Assembly: GCA_017303895.1 (NCBI GenBank)
Contig: JAFLBF010000002.1
Location: forward strand, 124,001 to 188,000
DNA length: 64,000 bases
DNA from: Bacteroidota bacterium
GTDB taxonomy: Bacteria; Bacteroidota; Bacteroidia; 2-12-FULL-35-15
Reading direction: 5' to 3'
Each line of letters begins with the position of its first letter. The stretch's first letter is position 1. The translations under genes and the position numbers were made by a program. Below the pieces are notes generated by a model. That model made no database searches. It was not told the origin of the DNA and worked only from the letters and a program-made list of their open reading frames with translations. Of this stretch, positions 34,739 through 42,091 are shown one piece after another.

Positions 34739-36931
34739 TTAGAATTTGAATCGCACCTGCGCTTTTATCTCTGAGCGGGTATTTCCATTGATCTCTGTTA
34801 AAGATCCTTCGCTGATCATGTCTGTATTGTCATAAACTGTTTGCGAATAACGAACCCACAATTCAATGTTGCGTGTAATGTTATAATCGATCAGAATATA
34901 GAACCGGGATCCTTTGAAGTAATAAGAAGGAATAGAATATACACCCGGCATTTCATTTTCATAGGCATAAATGCGTGTGTCATAATTATCTGTTTGAAAC
35001 AAGGCATAACGCAGGGTTACAGAAAAAGGAACGCCCATTTTACTATATGCGATATCCTGATACACCACATAACCTTTCATCGTTTTGTTGTCATTGAACT
35101 TATAATCAGTTAGCTCTATCCTGTTCTTAAATTTTAAAGAAGGCAAAATGCTGTAGGATAAATTCAACCTGTAATTTGTTTGTTTTACTGGAACAATAAA
35201 ATCAATGTCTTCATCAATAGATGTGTTTTTAAATTTATTGCGGGAACGAATTCTGACATAAGCATCAAACTTTTTAGAAGGAGTATAATTGATCTGTGCC
35301 AGATAATCATTCCCGGTAGATGGAGCATTTACCTGATATTTTAACCAGTTAAATTCAAACCGGTCGTAATAAGCACTCAATGAAATGGTGCGGAATGGTT
35401 TGGCATTAATACCCACAAAAAAACCTTTCTCATTAACAGCCATCGTATTCTCAGCAAAGCCGTTGCTTAATAAGTTTTGAAAATTTCGTTGATAATTGCG
35501 GTGTAAAATGGTCATTGATAAGCGTGGATCTAAACTAATAAATGCGCCATTTACAAAGGCCATTCCTCCATTCTGACTCATGGATTGCTCCCCAAAGAAA
35601 TTGAAATTCCTGAAAACAAAATTGTAATCGAATCCTATATTCGCATTTTGGCGGGCAGAGAATTCATATTTATTGTATAAAGATAATGTCCGAGTGTAAT
35701 CAGTATTCAATTCATAATTCACTCCGGTAATTCCCATGGTCAAACTTCTTCCTTTGTAAGAAATATTTCCGCCATAGATAGTTTGTGTGATCGCATCTTT
35801 GTCTGCCAATTCGCCCATAGTAGAATGGTAGCCTGTTTCCTGAAGTGATGAGATCGTAGCAATTTCACCCGTTTCAGTGGTGTCTGAGGTGTTGGCATCA
35901 ATACTTTTTCTGGAATAAAATACGGTCGCTTCTATTTTTTTGTATCCAACAGTGGTGGCTGCTCCTCTCAAAAAGCGGTTCTCATCCACAGAGGTATATG
36001 GACGTAAACCCACAGCCGATTTTTTTACATTCATTACATCTGCACTTTTTCCAAATGCCAATCCACTCCACATGGTTAATCCTTGTCCGAAAGTAGCCTG
36101 ATAATCGCCAATAGCAAGCGATCTAACAAAGCGCATGTTACGGATAAAAAGATGTGCGGAGTAAAAATCAAAACCATTTTTTGGTTTTTTATTAGAACCA
36201 AAAATATCAGGAGCAGAATTATTAGGATTCATGCCCTGGTTATACCAATCGTAAGAATTTCGTTGATTATTTTTTAAAAATAACTCGCCCTGATCTTTTT
36301 CAGCCGTTAATCCCCAACTTACATTGGTTCCGTAAGTAAAACGGTAACGAAGGTATAATCGATCCGGACTCCCAATATATCTTGAATTCGGACTATCATA
36401 AAGATCGTTGCTGTCAATAGAAGTAAATCCCTTTTGTTGTTCAATGATACGTGCATAACGGAATAGAATTGTATTTTGTCCATTCGTTAGCATTTCTTTT
36501 ACGTTAAAATGAGCGGAGCTGAAATTGTCATTCACGCGAACAAATGGAAGTATCCGCTGAATAGTTTGCATGTCAAAACCTTGCACTCCTTGTAATTCAT
36601 AGATAGTGATCAGTTTTCCGGTTTTTTCGATATGCTTCAATAAATTATTGATCTCAATATCGCTCAGCAGTTGCAGTTCCTGTAGTTCCTCTCTGCTGGC
36701 TTTGTTTAAATTGATCGGATGTTCTCTGTAATAATTGAGTGCATCGAGTAAGTTGGTATAATCGGCTTCTTCATTCTCTGTATTCTCTGCAATATTTTCG
36801 AGTTGTTGCTGAATGATGCCTTCATCTGTTTTGGGTAAGATGGTATCCTGCGCCTTGGAGTATAAGGATGCGAACAGTGTTAGTAGCAATAGCGCTAACT
36901 TTCTATGATATGGTCTATTCAGCAGAAGCAT
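34739..36931 (-). CDS. Helix-hairpin-helix domain plus outer-membrane barrel-like protein
   Basis: The 730 residues start with a signal peptide (MLLLNRPYHRKLALLLLTLF ... SKAQ). Residues about 72-132 form helix-hairpin-helix repeats (INLNKASREELQELQLLSD, KLITIYELQGVQGFD), a fold best known in DNA-binding ComEA-like proteins. The remaining 600 residues are strand-rich with many aromatic and Tyr/Asn turns, and end in KAQVRFKF, typical of an outer-membrane barrel. The gene overlaps its upstream neighbour, a PorV/PorQ-like barrel gene, by 17 bases. DNA uptake is a possible but unproven role, because the HHH fold also mediates protein contacts. Confidence 0.75.
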   Translation of the reverse strand: MLLLNRPYHRKLALLLLTLFASLYSKAQDTILPKTDEGIIQQQLENIAENTENEEADYTNLLDALNYYREHPINLNKASREELQELQLLSDIEINNLLKHIEKTGKLITIYELQGVQGFDMQTIQRILPFVRVNDNFSSAHFNVKEMLTNGQNTILFRYARIIEQQKGFTSIDSNDLYDSPNSRYIGSPDRLYLRYRFTYGTNVSWGLTAEKDQGELFLKNNQRNSYDWYNQGMNPNNSAPDIFGSNKKPKNGFDFYSAHLFIRNMRFVRSLAIGDYQATFGQGLTMWSGLAFGKSADVMNVKKSAVGLRPYTSVDENRFLRGAATTVGYKKIEATVFYSRKSIDANTSDTTETGEIATISSLQETGYHSTMGELADKDAITQTIYGGNISYKGRSLTMGITGVNYELNTDYTRTLSLYNKYEFSARQNANIGFDYNFVFRNFNFFGEQSMSQNGGMAFVNGAFISLDPRLSMTILHRNYQRNFQNLLSNGFAENTMAVNEKGFFVGINAKPFRTISLSAYYDRFEFNWLKYQVNAPSTGNDYLAQINYTPSKKFDAYVRIRSRNKFKNTSIDEDIDFIVPVKQTNYRLNLSYSILPSLKFKNRIELTDYKFNDNKTMKGYVVYQDIAYSKMGVPFSVTLRYALFQTDNYDTRIYAYENEMPGVYSIPSYYFKGSRFYILIDYNITRNIELWVRYSQTVYDNTDMISEGSLTEINGNTRSEIKAQVRFKF

Positions 36932-37760
36932 TGTTCTTTTCTGCTTTATTGAATTGATAGCTTAAGCTGAGCTGCGGACTGAAGCCCAGCGTTTGATGAT
37001 AGCTTCCGGAAAAATCAGCTTTGAAGTTTTTTAGATTCAAACCAAATCCAAAAGTGCTGAGTGTAGGGTTGGTGGATAAACCTATGCGCAGATAAAATTC
37101 CTTAACAGCTTTGTATTCTAATCCTGCTTTAAATTCAGCTTTGTACTTTATATCTTTTTGTGTTTCGATGGCTAAAACAACTTTGTCAGAAAAGTTGTAA
37201 TCTGCTCCCAATCGGATGATGGTCGGTAATCGTTCATCATCATAAGCGGAGATCTTAGCACGTGTAGGATTAAATACATGCGCCCCAATGGTCAGTGCTT
37301 TTATTGGTTTTGCCTGAATGCCGGCCTCCGCAGCCAATGCTCCTTTGTTGCCATAACCTTCGGCTATGCGCGTGGTTAAATAATCCATAGCAATAGCGGC
37401 AGAAAATTTATTTCCAAAAGCTTTAGCAAACGATAAGCTGTATTTGTTTTCGCTATAGAGTTGGTATCCGAAATTGGTGATGCATAAACCAAATGTTCCT
37501 GCTTTTACAGGAATGGCAAGTACACCACCACGAACACTGATCTCTTTTACCATGAAACGGTTCTCATAGCTCACACCGGCCGATATGTTCCTTACAAATC
37601 CTAGTCCGGCCTGATTGTGATGCGCACTCCACATATCAGAGAGAGAAACAGATGCATTTCCCATGGCAGCCGAGCGGGCTCCGATAGGATAGTCTTCATT
37701 ACCTGCTTTTGTAATAAAAGCAAAAAGTAAGAGTGAAGCTATGAAGATCTGTTTTTTCAT
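36915..37760 (-). CDS. PorV/PorQ-like outer-membrane protein
   Basis: This 281-residue protein has a signal peptide (MKKQIFIASLLLFAFITKAG) and a start block YPIGARSAAMGNASVSLSDMWS, which matches the N-terminal plug pattern of FadL-like PorV/PorQ proteins of Bacteroidota. Alternating strands follow to a C-terminus PQLSLSYQFNKAEKNNASAE. The typical PorV role is to shuttle T9SS cargo at the outer membrane, but many paralogs exist and this copy has no known partner here other than the HHH-barrel gene that overlaps its end. A hairpin with a weak T run separates it from purE upstream. Confidence 0.65.
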   Translation of the reverse strand: MKKQIFIASLLLFAFITKAGNEDYPIGARSAAMGNASVSLSDMWSAHHNQAGLGFVRNISAGVSYENRFMVKEISVRGGVLAIPVKAGTFGLCITNFGYQLYSENKYSLSFAKAFGNKFSAAIAMDYLTTRIAEGYGNKGALAAEAGIQAKPIKALTIGAHVFNPTRAKISAYDDERLPTIIRLGADYNFSDKVVLAIETQKDIKYKAEFKAGLEYKAVKEFYLRIGLSTNPTLSTFGFGLNLKNFKADFSGSYHQTLGFSPQLSLSYQFNKAEKNNASAE

Positions 37761-37769
37761 GCGTATAAA

Positions 37770-37800
37770 AGTAACCTTGAAGTATTACCGCAAGGTTACT
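37770..37800 (-). terminator. Probable terminator after purE
   Basis: A perfect 10-bp stem AGTAACCTTG/CAAGGTTACT (37770-37779 and 37791-37800) is followed on the minus strand by TTTATA. It lies 6 bases past the purE stop. The T run is short, so efficiency is uncertain. Confidence 0.55.
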
Positions 37801-37806
37801 CAAGTA

Positions 37807-38319
37807 TTAATTTGTTTTGTAGTCGAATTTGATTGCCGACAATTCCTGATTGGCTTTTAATATTTTATTCTTTAAGTTTTCTTTAAAGGCGATCACTTGC
37901 TTTAATAATTCATCATTTCCTGCAGCCAGAATTTGTACCGCTAAGATCCCTGCATTTTGTCCACCGTCCAAAGCTACAGTTGCTACAGGGATTCCCGGAG
38001 GCATTTGTAAAATAGAAAGAACAGAGTCCCAACCATCAATAGAGATGGAAGAACGGCAAGGAACACCAATAACAGGAATTGGAGTGAAAGCTGCTACAAC
38101 ACCAGGCAAATGAGCTGCCCCACCTGCACCTGCTATGATCACCCGGATCCCTTTTTCATGCGCACTTTTTGCAAATTCTGCTACTTGTTCCGGAACGCGA
38201 TGTGCGCTCAAAGCGTTGATCTCAAAGGGGATCTTGAATTCATTTAAAATTTTAGCAGCTTCCTGCATGATAGGCATATCCGATGTGCTGCCCATGATGA
38301 TACTCACTTTAGGTGTCAT
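37807..38319 (-). CDS. purE: N5-carboxyaminoimidazole ribonucleotide mutase
   Basis: PurE shifts the carboxyl group of N5-CAIR to give CAIR in purine synthesis. The 170 residues begin KVSIIMGSTSDMPIMQEAAK with the catalytic Ser/Asp region, followed by LSAHRVPE, IIAGAGGAAHLPGVVAAFT and VIGVPCRSSISIDGWDSVLSI. These are class I PurE features. purK, its usual partner, is not in the window. It is divergent from hpt, another purine gene, across a 124-base intergenic stretch. Confidence 0.96.
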   Translation of the reverse strand: MTPKVSIIMGSTSDMPIMQEAAKILNEFKIPFEINALSAHRVPEQVAEFAKSAHEKGIRVIIAGAGGAAHLPGVVAAFTPIPVIGVPCRSSISIDGWDSVLSILQMPPGIPVATVALDGGQNAGILAVQILAAGNDELLKQVIAFKENLKNKILKANQELSAIKFDYKTN

Positions 38320-38443
38320 ATTCGTTGAATAAATTATAGGTTCTTAAGCCCGTAAAAATACCTTTTTTAGCACGAAGAATAAAATAAAATCGACCGTTTT
38401 TTATAGGCTTATTTTGCTTAAATTCGCAGTTCAAAATGATGTT

Positions 38444-38980
38444 ATGAGTAAAGTTACTTTAAAAGACAAAACCTTTCGAGTGCATATTCCTGCGAGTGAT
38501 ATCAATAAAGCGGTTGGTGAAGTGGCACACAGGATCAATATAGAATTAAAAGATAAGAAACCACTTTTTTTAGCAGTGTTGAATGGCTCCTTTATGTTTG
38601 CTTCGGATCTGTTAAAAAAAGTAACCATAGATTGTGAGATCTCTTTTGTAAAAGTGAGCTCTTATCATGGCACGAGTACAACCGGTTCCGTAAAATCATT
38701 GATCGGACTGAATGAAGATATCAAAGGCAGAACCATTGTGATTGTTGAAGATATTGTAGATACAGGTTTAACCATGGAAAAAGTACTGAAAGAGCTGGAA
38801 GTGATGGAACCTGCGGAAGTAAGGATCTGTACCTTGTTGTACAAGCCGGAAGCATTCCGTAAAAAATTCGATCTGGATTATGTAGCCATTGTTGTTCCGA
38901 ATGATTTTCTGGTAGGGTATGGTTTGGATTATGATGGATTGGGCAGAAATCTTCCGGATATTTATGTGTTGGATAATTGA
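38444..38980 (+). CDS. hpt: Hypoxanthine phosphoribosyltransferase
   Basis: Hpt salvages hypoxanthine and guanine to nucleotides using PRPP. I start at ATG 38444 (MSKVTLKDKTFRV), since the ATG-like start at 38414 adds only ten unconserved residues; this gives 178 residues. The PRPP motif is VIVEDIVDTGLTM (about 104-116), with FLAVLNGSFMFASDLL and LVGYGLDYDGLGRNLPDIYVL characteristic of HPRT. The adk gene follows in 44 bases, a common Bacteroidota neighbourhood; in some relatives the two are fused. Confidence 0.95.
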   Translation: MSKVTLKDKTFRVHIPASDINKAVGEVAHRINIELKDKKPLFLAVLNGSFMFASDLLKKVTIDCEISFVKVSSYHGTSTTGSVKSLIGLNEDIKGRTIVIVEDIVDTGLTMEKVLKELEVMEPAEVRICTLLYKPEAFRKKFDLDYVAIVVPNDFLVGYGLDYDGLGRNLPDIYVLDN

Positions 38981-39024
38981 TCGGTCAAAAAGTATAACCA
39001 CTAATAATAATAAAATTAAACACC

Positions 39025-40080
39025 ATGCTTAACATTGTATTATTCGGACCTCCGGGAGCCGGCAAAGGAACTCAATCAGAAAAATTGATCGCAAAGTACA
39101 ACCTGGTTCATTTATCAACCGGTGATATTTTCAGAGCAAACATCAAAGGTGAAACTGCTTTAGGTACACTTGCAAAAAGTTATATGGATCAAGGGCAATT
39201 GGTGCCTGATTCAGTTACCATCAGCATGTTGGAAGCAGAAGTGAATAAAAATCCAAATGCAAAAGGATTTATTTTTGATGGTTTCCCTCGCACTAAAGCA
39301 CAAGCACAAGCATTGGATACATTGTTAAGCTCCAAAGGAACAGGTATTACGTTGATGTTAGCATTGGAAGTAGAAGAAGAAGAATTGAGAAAGCGTTTGT
39401 TGTTAAGAGGTCAGAATAGCGGTCGTCCCGATGATCAAAATCCGGAAGTGATCCAAAAACGTATTGATGTTTACAATAATGAAACAGCTCCTGTAAAAGA
39501 TTTTTATACTGCTCAGGGAAAATACAAAGGTGTATATGGTATTGGTGAGATTGAGCAGATCTTTAATGCATTATGCGCTGTGATCGATTCAAAGATCGAA
39601 AAGCCTGCTGCAGTAAAAACGGTTAAACCTGCCCGTCCGGCAGATGTGAAGACAACAAAGAAAGCGACTAAAAAAGCAGCAGCTAAAACGGCAATCAAAA
39701 AAGCAACTAAAAAAGTAGTTGCTAAAAAGAGTGCAAAAAAAGCTGCTAAAAAATCAACGGCTAAAAAGCTAGTTAAGAAAGTTGTTGCAAAAAAGAGTGC
39801 TAAAAAAGCGGCTCCTAAAAAAGCAGTAAAGCCTGCCCGTCCGAAAGGCGGGAAGTTGGTTAAGAAAAAAGTAACTAAAAAAGCAGCTCCGAAAAAAGCT
39901 GCGAAAAAGGTAACGAAGAAAGTTGTAAAAAGAGCTGTGAAAAAACAGTCGAAAAAGGTTACTGCTAAAGTTGTCCGCTCTTCAAACAAAAAGGTAGTGA
40001 AGAAGTCGGCTAAAAAGCCGGTAAAAAAGCAAGCTAAAAAAGTAGTTAGCAAAAAGAAAGTTGCTAAAAAGAAAAAATAA
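39025..40080 (+). CDS. adk: Adenylate kinase with a long Lys/Ala-rich histone-H1-like tail
   Basis: Residues 1-192 are a standard short-lid adenylate kinase: LFGPPGAGKGTQSEK (P-loop), HLSTGDIFR, FDGFPRTKAQAQAL, LLRGQNSGRPDD and a late ETAPVKDFY. Residues 193-351 (39601-40077) are an extra tail of mostly Lys and Ala with repeated K-K-V-V-A-K-K-S-A-K-K-A-A units, plus two P-A-R-P inserts. This composition resembles histone H1 and bacterial histone-like tails, suggesting nucleic-acid or polyanion binding. The tail may instead be a secondary run-on without function. No stop or frameshift separates the two parts. Confidence 0.9.
   Translation: MLNIVLFGPPGAGKGTQSEKLIAKYNLVHLSTGDIFRANIKGETALGTLAKSYMDQGQLVPDSVTISMLEAEVNKNPNAKGFIFDGFPRTKAQAQALDTLLSSKGTGITLMLALEVEEEELRKRLLLRGQNSGRPDDQNPEVIQKRIDVYNNETAPVKDFYTAQGKYKGVYGIGEIEQIFNALCAVIDSKIEKPAAVKTVKPARPADVKTTKKATKKAAAKTAIKKATKKVVAKKSAKKAAKKSTAKKLVKKVVAKKSAKKAAPKKAVKPARPKGGKLVKKKVTKKAAPKKAAKKVTKKVVKRAVKKQSKKVTAKVVRSSNKKVVKKSAKKPVKKQAKKVVSKKKVAKKKK
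39628..39643 (+). repeat. CCTGCCCGTCCG repeat unit in the adk tail, first copy
   Basis: The 16-base unit CCTGCCCGTCCGGCAG is GC-rich within an A-rich tail, contains a small CTGCC/GGCAG palindrome, and encodes part of K-P-A-R-P. It shares 12 bases with the second copy near 39832. Confidence 0.5.
39832..39852 (+). repeat. CCTGCCCGTCCG repeat unit in the adk tail, second copy
   Basis: This copy starts CCTGCCCGTCCG and continues as an imperfect palindrome with arms CCCGTC and GGCGGG around a GAAA centre, and encodes K-P-A-R-P-K-G-G. It resembles dispersed Bacteroidota palindromes and looks like an in-frame insertion. Confidence 0.5.
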
Positions 40081-40096
40081 TTTTTTTTGAAATTGT

Positions 40097-41128
40097 ATGG
40101 ATTCAAATTTTGTTGATTATGTGAAGATCTGTTGCCGCTCCGGAAAAGGTGGAGCGGGGTCTATACATTTACATAGAAGCAAGCTCACCGCAAAAGGCGG
40201 TCCCGATGGTGGTGATGGTGGACGTGGTGGTCATATCATTGTTCGTGGAAACAAACAATTCTGGACACTCATCCACTTGAAATACCGTAAGCATGTGATT
40301 GCTTCTCCGGGAGAGAACGGTGGTAGTGCTCGCATGAAAGGTGCTCAAGGCAAGGATGAAATATTGGATGTTCCATTAGGTACCATCGTGAAAGACGCAG
40401 AGACCGGTGAGATAGAACATGAAGTAACAGAAGATGGACAAGAGATCATCATCACTCCTGGTGGAAGAGGAGGTTTGGGGAATGATCATTTTAAATCATC
40501 TACTCAACAAACACCTCGTTTTGCTCAACCCGGTGAACCCGGTCGTGAAGAGTGGAAGATCCTTGAATTAAAAGTATTGGCCGATGTTGGTTTGGTAGGC
40601 TTTCCGAATGCAGGTAAATCTACTTTATTATCGGTTGTATCTGCAGCTAAGCCAGAGATTGCGAACTATCCGTTTACCACATTGGTTCCTAATCTTGGAA
40701 TTGTTCAGTACCGTGATTATAAGTCGTTTGTAATGGCAGATATTCCCGGTATCATCGAAGGTGCACACGAAGGAAAAGGGATCGGTTTACGATTCCTGCG
40801 TCATATTGAACGAAACTCCACTTTGTTATTCATGGTGCCGGCCGATTCAACGGATATCATCAAAGAGTATAAGATATTAATAAACGAGCTGGATCAGTTC
40901 AATCCCGAATTGCTACATAAAAAAAGAATTTTAGCCATCTCCAAATGCGATATGCTGGATGATGAATTGTTGGCTGAAATGAAGAAGGATATCAATAAAC
41001 GTTTCAAAGAAAAGAAAACTGTTCCCGTACATTTTATCTCTGCTCAAACCGGTCAAGGGATCACAGAGTTGAAAGATGAATTGTGGAAACAGCTGAACGT
41101 GACAGACGACAAAGGATTTGACTATTAA
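40097..41128 (+). CDS. obgE: GTPase Obg
   Basis: ObgE is a ribosome-assembly GTPase. The glycine-rich Obg fold occupies residues 1-160 ([28 protein letters not shown]). The G domain has G1 [10 protein letters not shown]3 [16 protein letters not shown], and G4 SKCD, then a C-terminal segment to residue 343. It follows adk by 16 bases. The arrangement hpt-adk-obgE is recognisable in Bacteroidota and reads as one unit with the genes after it. Confidence 0.96.
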   Translation: MDSNFVDYVKICCRSGKGGAGSIHLHRSKLTAKGGPDGGDGGRGGHIIVRGNKQFWTLIHLKYRKHVIASPGENGGSARMKGAQGKDEILDVPLGTIVKDAETGEIEHEVTEDGQEIIITPGGRGGLGNDHFKSSTQQTPRFAQPGEPGREEWKILELKVLADVGLVGFPNAGKSTLLSVVSAAKPEIANYPFTTLVPNLGIVQYRDYKSFVMADIPGIIEGAHEGKGIGLRFLRHIERNSTLLFMVPADSTDIIKEYKILINELDQFNPELLHKKRILAISKCDMLDDELLAEMKKDINKRFKEKKTVPVHFISAQTGQGITELKDELWKQLNVTDDKGFDY

Positions 41129-41155
41129 TTTGTTGCCGGTTGTTGATCGACCATA

Positions 41156-41731
41156 ATGGATATACTACATACACTCAAACAGCTCGATACAGAACTATTT
41201 CTGTTCTTCAATAGCAAGCACAATGCTTTTTTTGATGCTGTGATGTATTGGTTCAGTCATAAGTTTTTCTGGATCCCATTGTATGCATTTTTCCTTTTTT
41301 TAGCGTATCGTTTTTATGGGAAAAAAGTTTGGTTGATCGTTTTAGCAGCTGCATTAGCAGTGTTGCTGGCCGATCAGATCTCTACACAAGCATTTAAGCA
41401 TGTGTTTTTACGTTATCGTCCCTGTCATAATTTATTACTTCAGTCAAAAATTCATTTGAATGGAAACTGTGGCGGGATGTATGGATTCATTTCTTCTCAT
41501 GCTGCGAATACATTTGCTATTGCCATGTTCTTGTTCCTTATTTTAAAACCATATCTTAAAAAGTATATGTGGTTATTATTTGTTTGGGCTGCATTGGTAT
41601 CTTACAGCAGAATTTACAATGGCGTACATTATCCGGCAGATATTGCGGTTGGAGCAATTGTAGGGATGGCAATAGGAATAGCCGTTTTCAAACTTTTTCA
41701 ATTTGCTAACAAAAAGATAAAACATGAATAA
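41156..41731 (+). CDS. PAP2-family membrane phosphatase
   Basis: The 191-residue protein has about five hydrophobic segments. The three acid-phosphatase motifs are KHVFLRYRP (about 82-90), SSHAANT (about 116) and SRIYNGVHYPADI (about 155-167), including catalytic His and Arg residues. PAP2 membrane enzymes dephosphorylate undecaprenyl pyrophosphate, lipid phosphates or similar lipids; the substrate cannot be read from sequence. It starts 27 bases after obgE and overlaps crcB by 8 bases. Confidence 0.9.
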   Translation: MDILHTLKQLDTELFLFFNSKHNAFFDAVMYWFSHKFFWIPLYAFFLFLAYRFYGKKVWLIVLAAALAVLLADQISTQAFKHVFLRYRPCHNLLLQSKIHLNGNCGGMYGFISSHAANTFAIAMFLFLILKPYLKKYMWLLFVWAALVSYSRIYNGVHYPADIAVGAIVGMAIGIAVFKLFQFANKKIKHE

Positions 41732-42089
41732 TATTTTATTGGTTTTTTTAGGTGGTGGATTAGGAAGCATTGTGCGTTACGGAATTTCCGAGCTGATAAA
41801 AAATAATTTTCGCTCCGCTTTTCCATTGGCTACCTTTTTATCGAATGTGATCAGTTGTGTGGTATTAGCATTAGCTATCGGATTATTTAGTGAAAAGATA
41901 GGAGCCAATCCCACACTCCGAACACTCATTGTGGTTGGATTTTGTGGTGGCTTTAGCACCTTCTCCACTTTCAGTTATGAAACTGTAGAGTTGATGCGCT
42001 CCGGTAATTTACTCATTGCTATTGCCAATATTTTGATCAGTGTGTCGGTATGTGTGGCACTTATTTATGTATTAACAAAACAATCCTAA
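41724..42089 (+). CDS. crcB: Fluoride efflux transporter CrcB
   Basis: CrcB/Fluc proteins are small dual-topology fluoride channels. Residues 1-121 contain the N-terminal GGGLGSIVRYGISE and the diagnostic GFCGGFSTFSTFSYE around 75-89, with four hydrophobic segments. It overlaps the PAP2 gene by 8 bases and is followed at once by the PafA-like gene. No fluoride-riboswitch-like structure is possible upstream because the coding sequence of the previous gene is there. Confidence 0.93.
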   Translation: MNNILLVFLGGGLGSIVRYGISELIKNNFRSAFPLATFLSNVISCVVLALAIGLFSEKIGANPTLRTLIVVGFCGGFSTFSTFSYETVELMRSGNLLIAIANILISVSVCVALIYVLTKQS

Positions 42090-42091
42090 AG

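Noticed and set aside
38414-38443. Extended hpt start at 38414
   Set aside because: The first ten residues are unlike HPRT N-termini and overlap the likely promoter region.
39513-40106. Antisense ORF of 197 residues, Phe/Leu/Thr-rich, opposite the adk tail
   Set aside because: It is the complement of the AAA/GCT-rich Lys/Ala tail, so its composition is a shadow. It has no start context or recognisable domain.
41700-41760. Fluoride riboswitch before crcB
   Set aside because: The region is coding sequence of the PAP2 gene and no riboswitch-like motif is seen.
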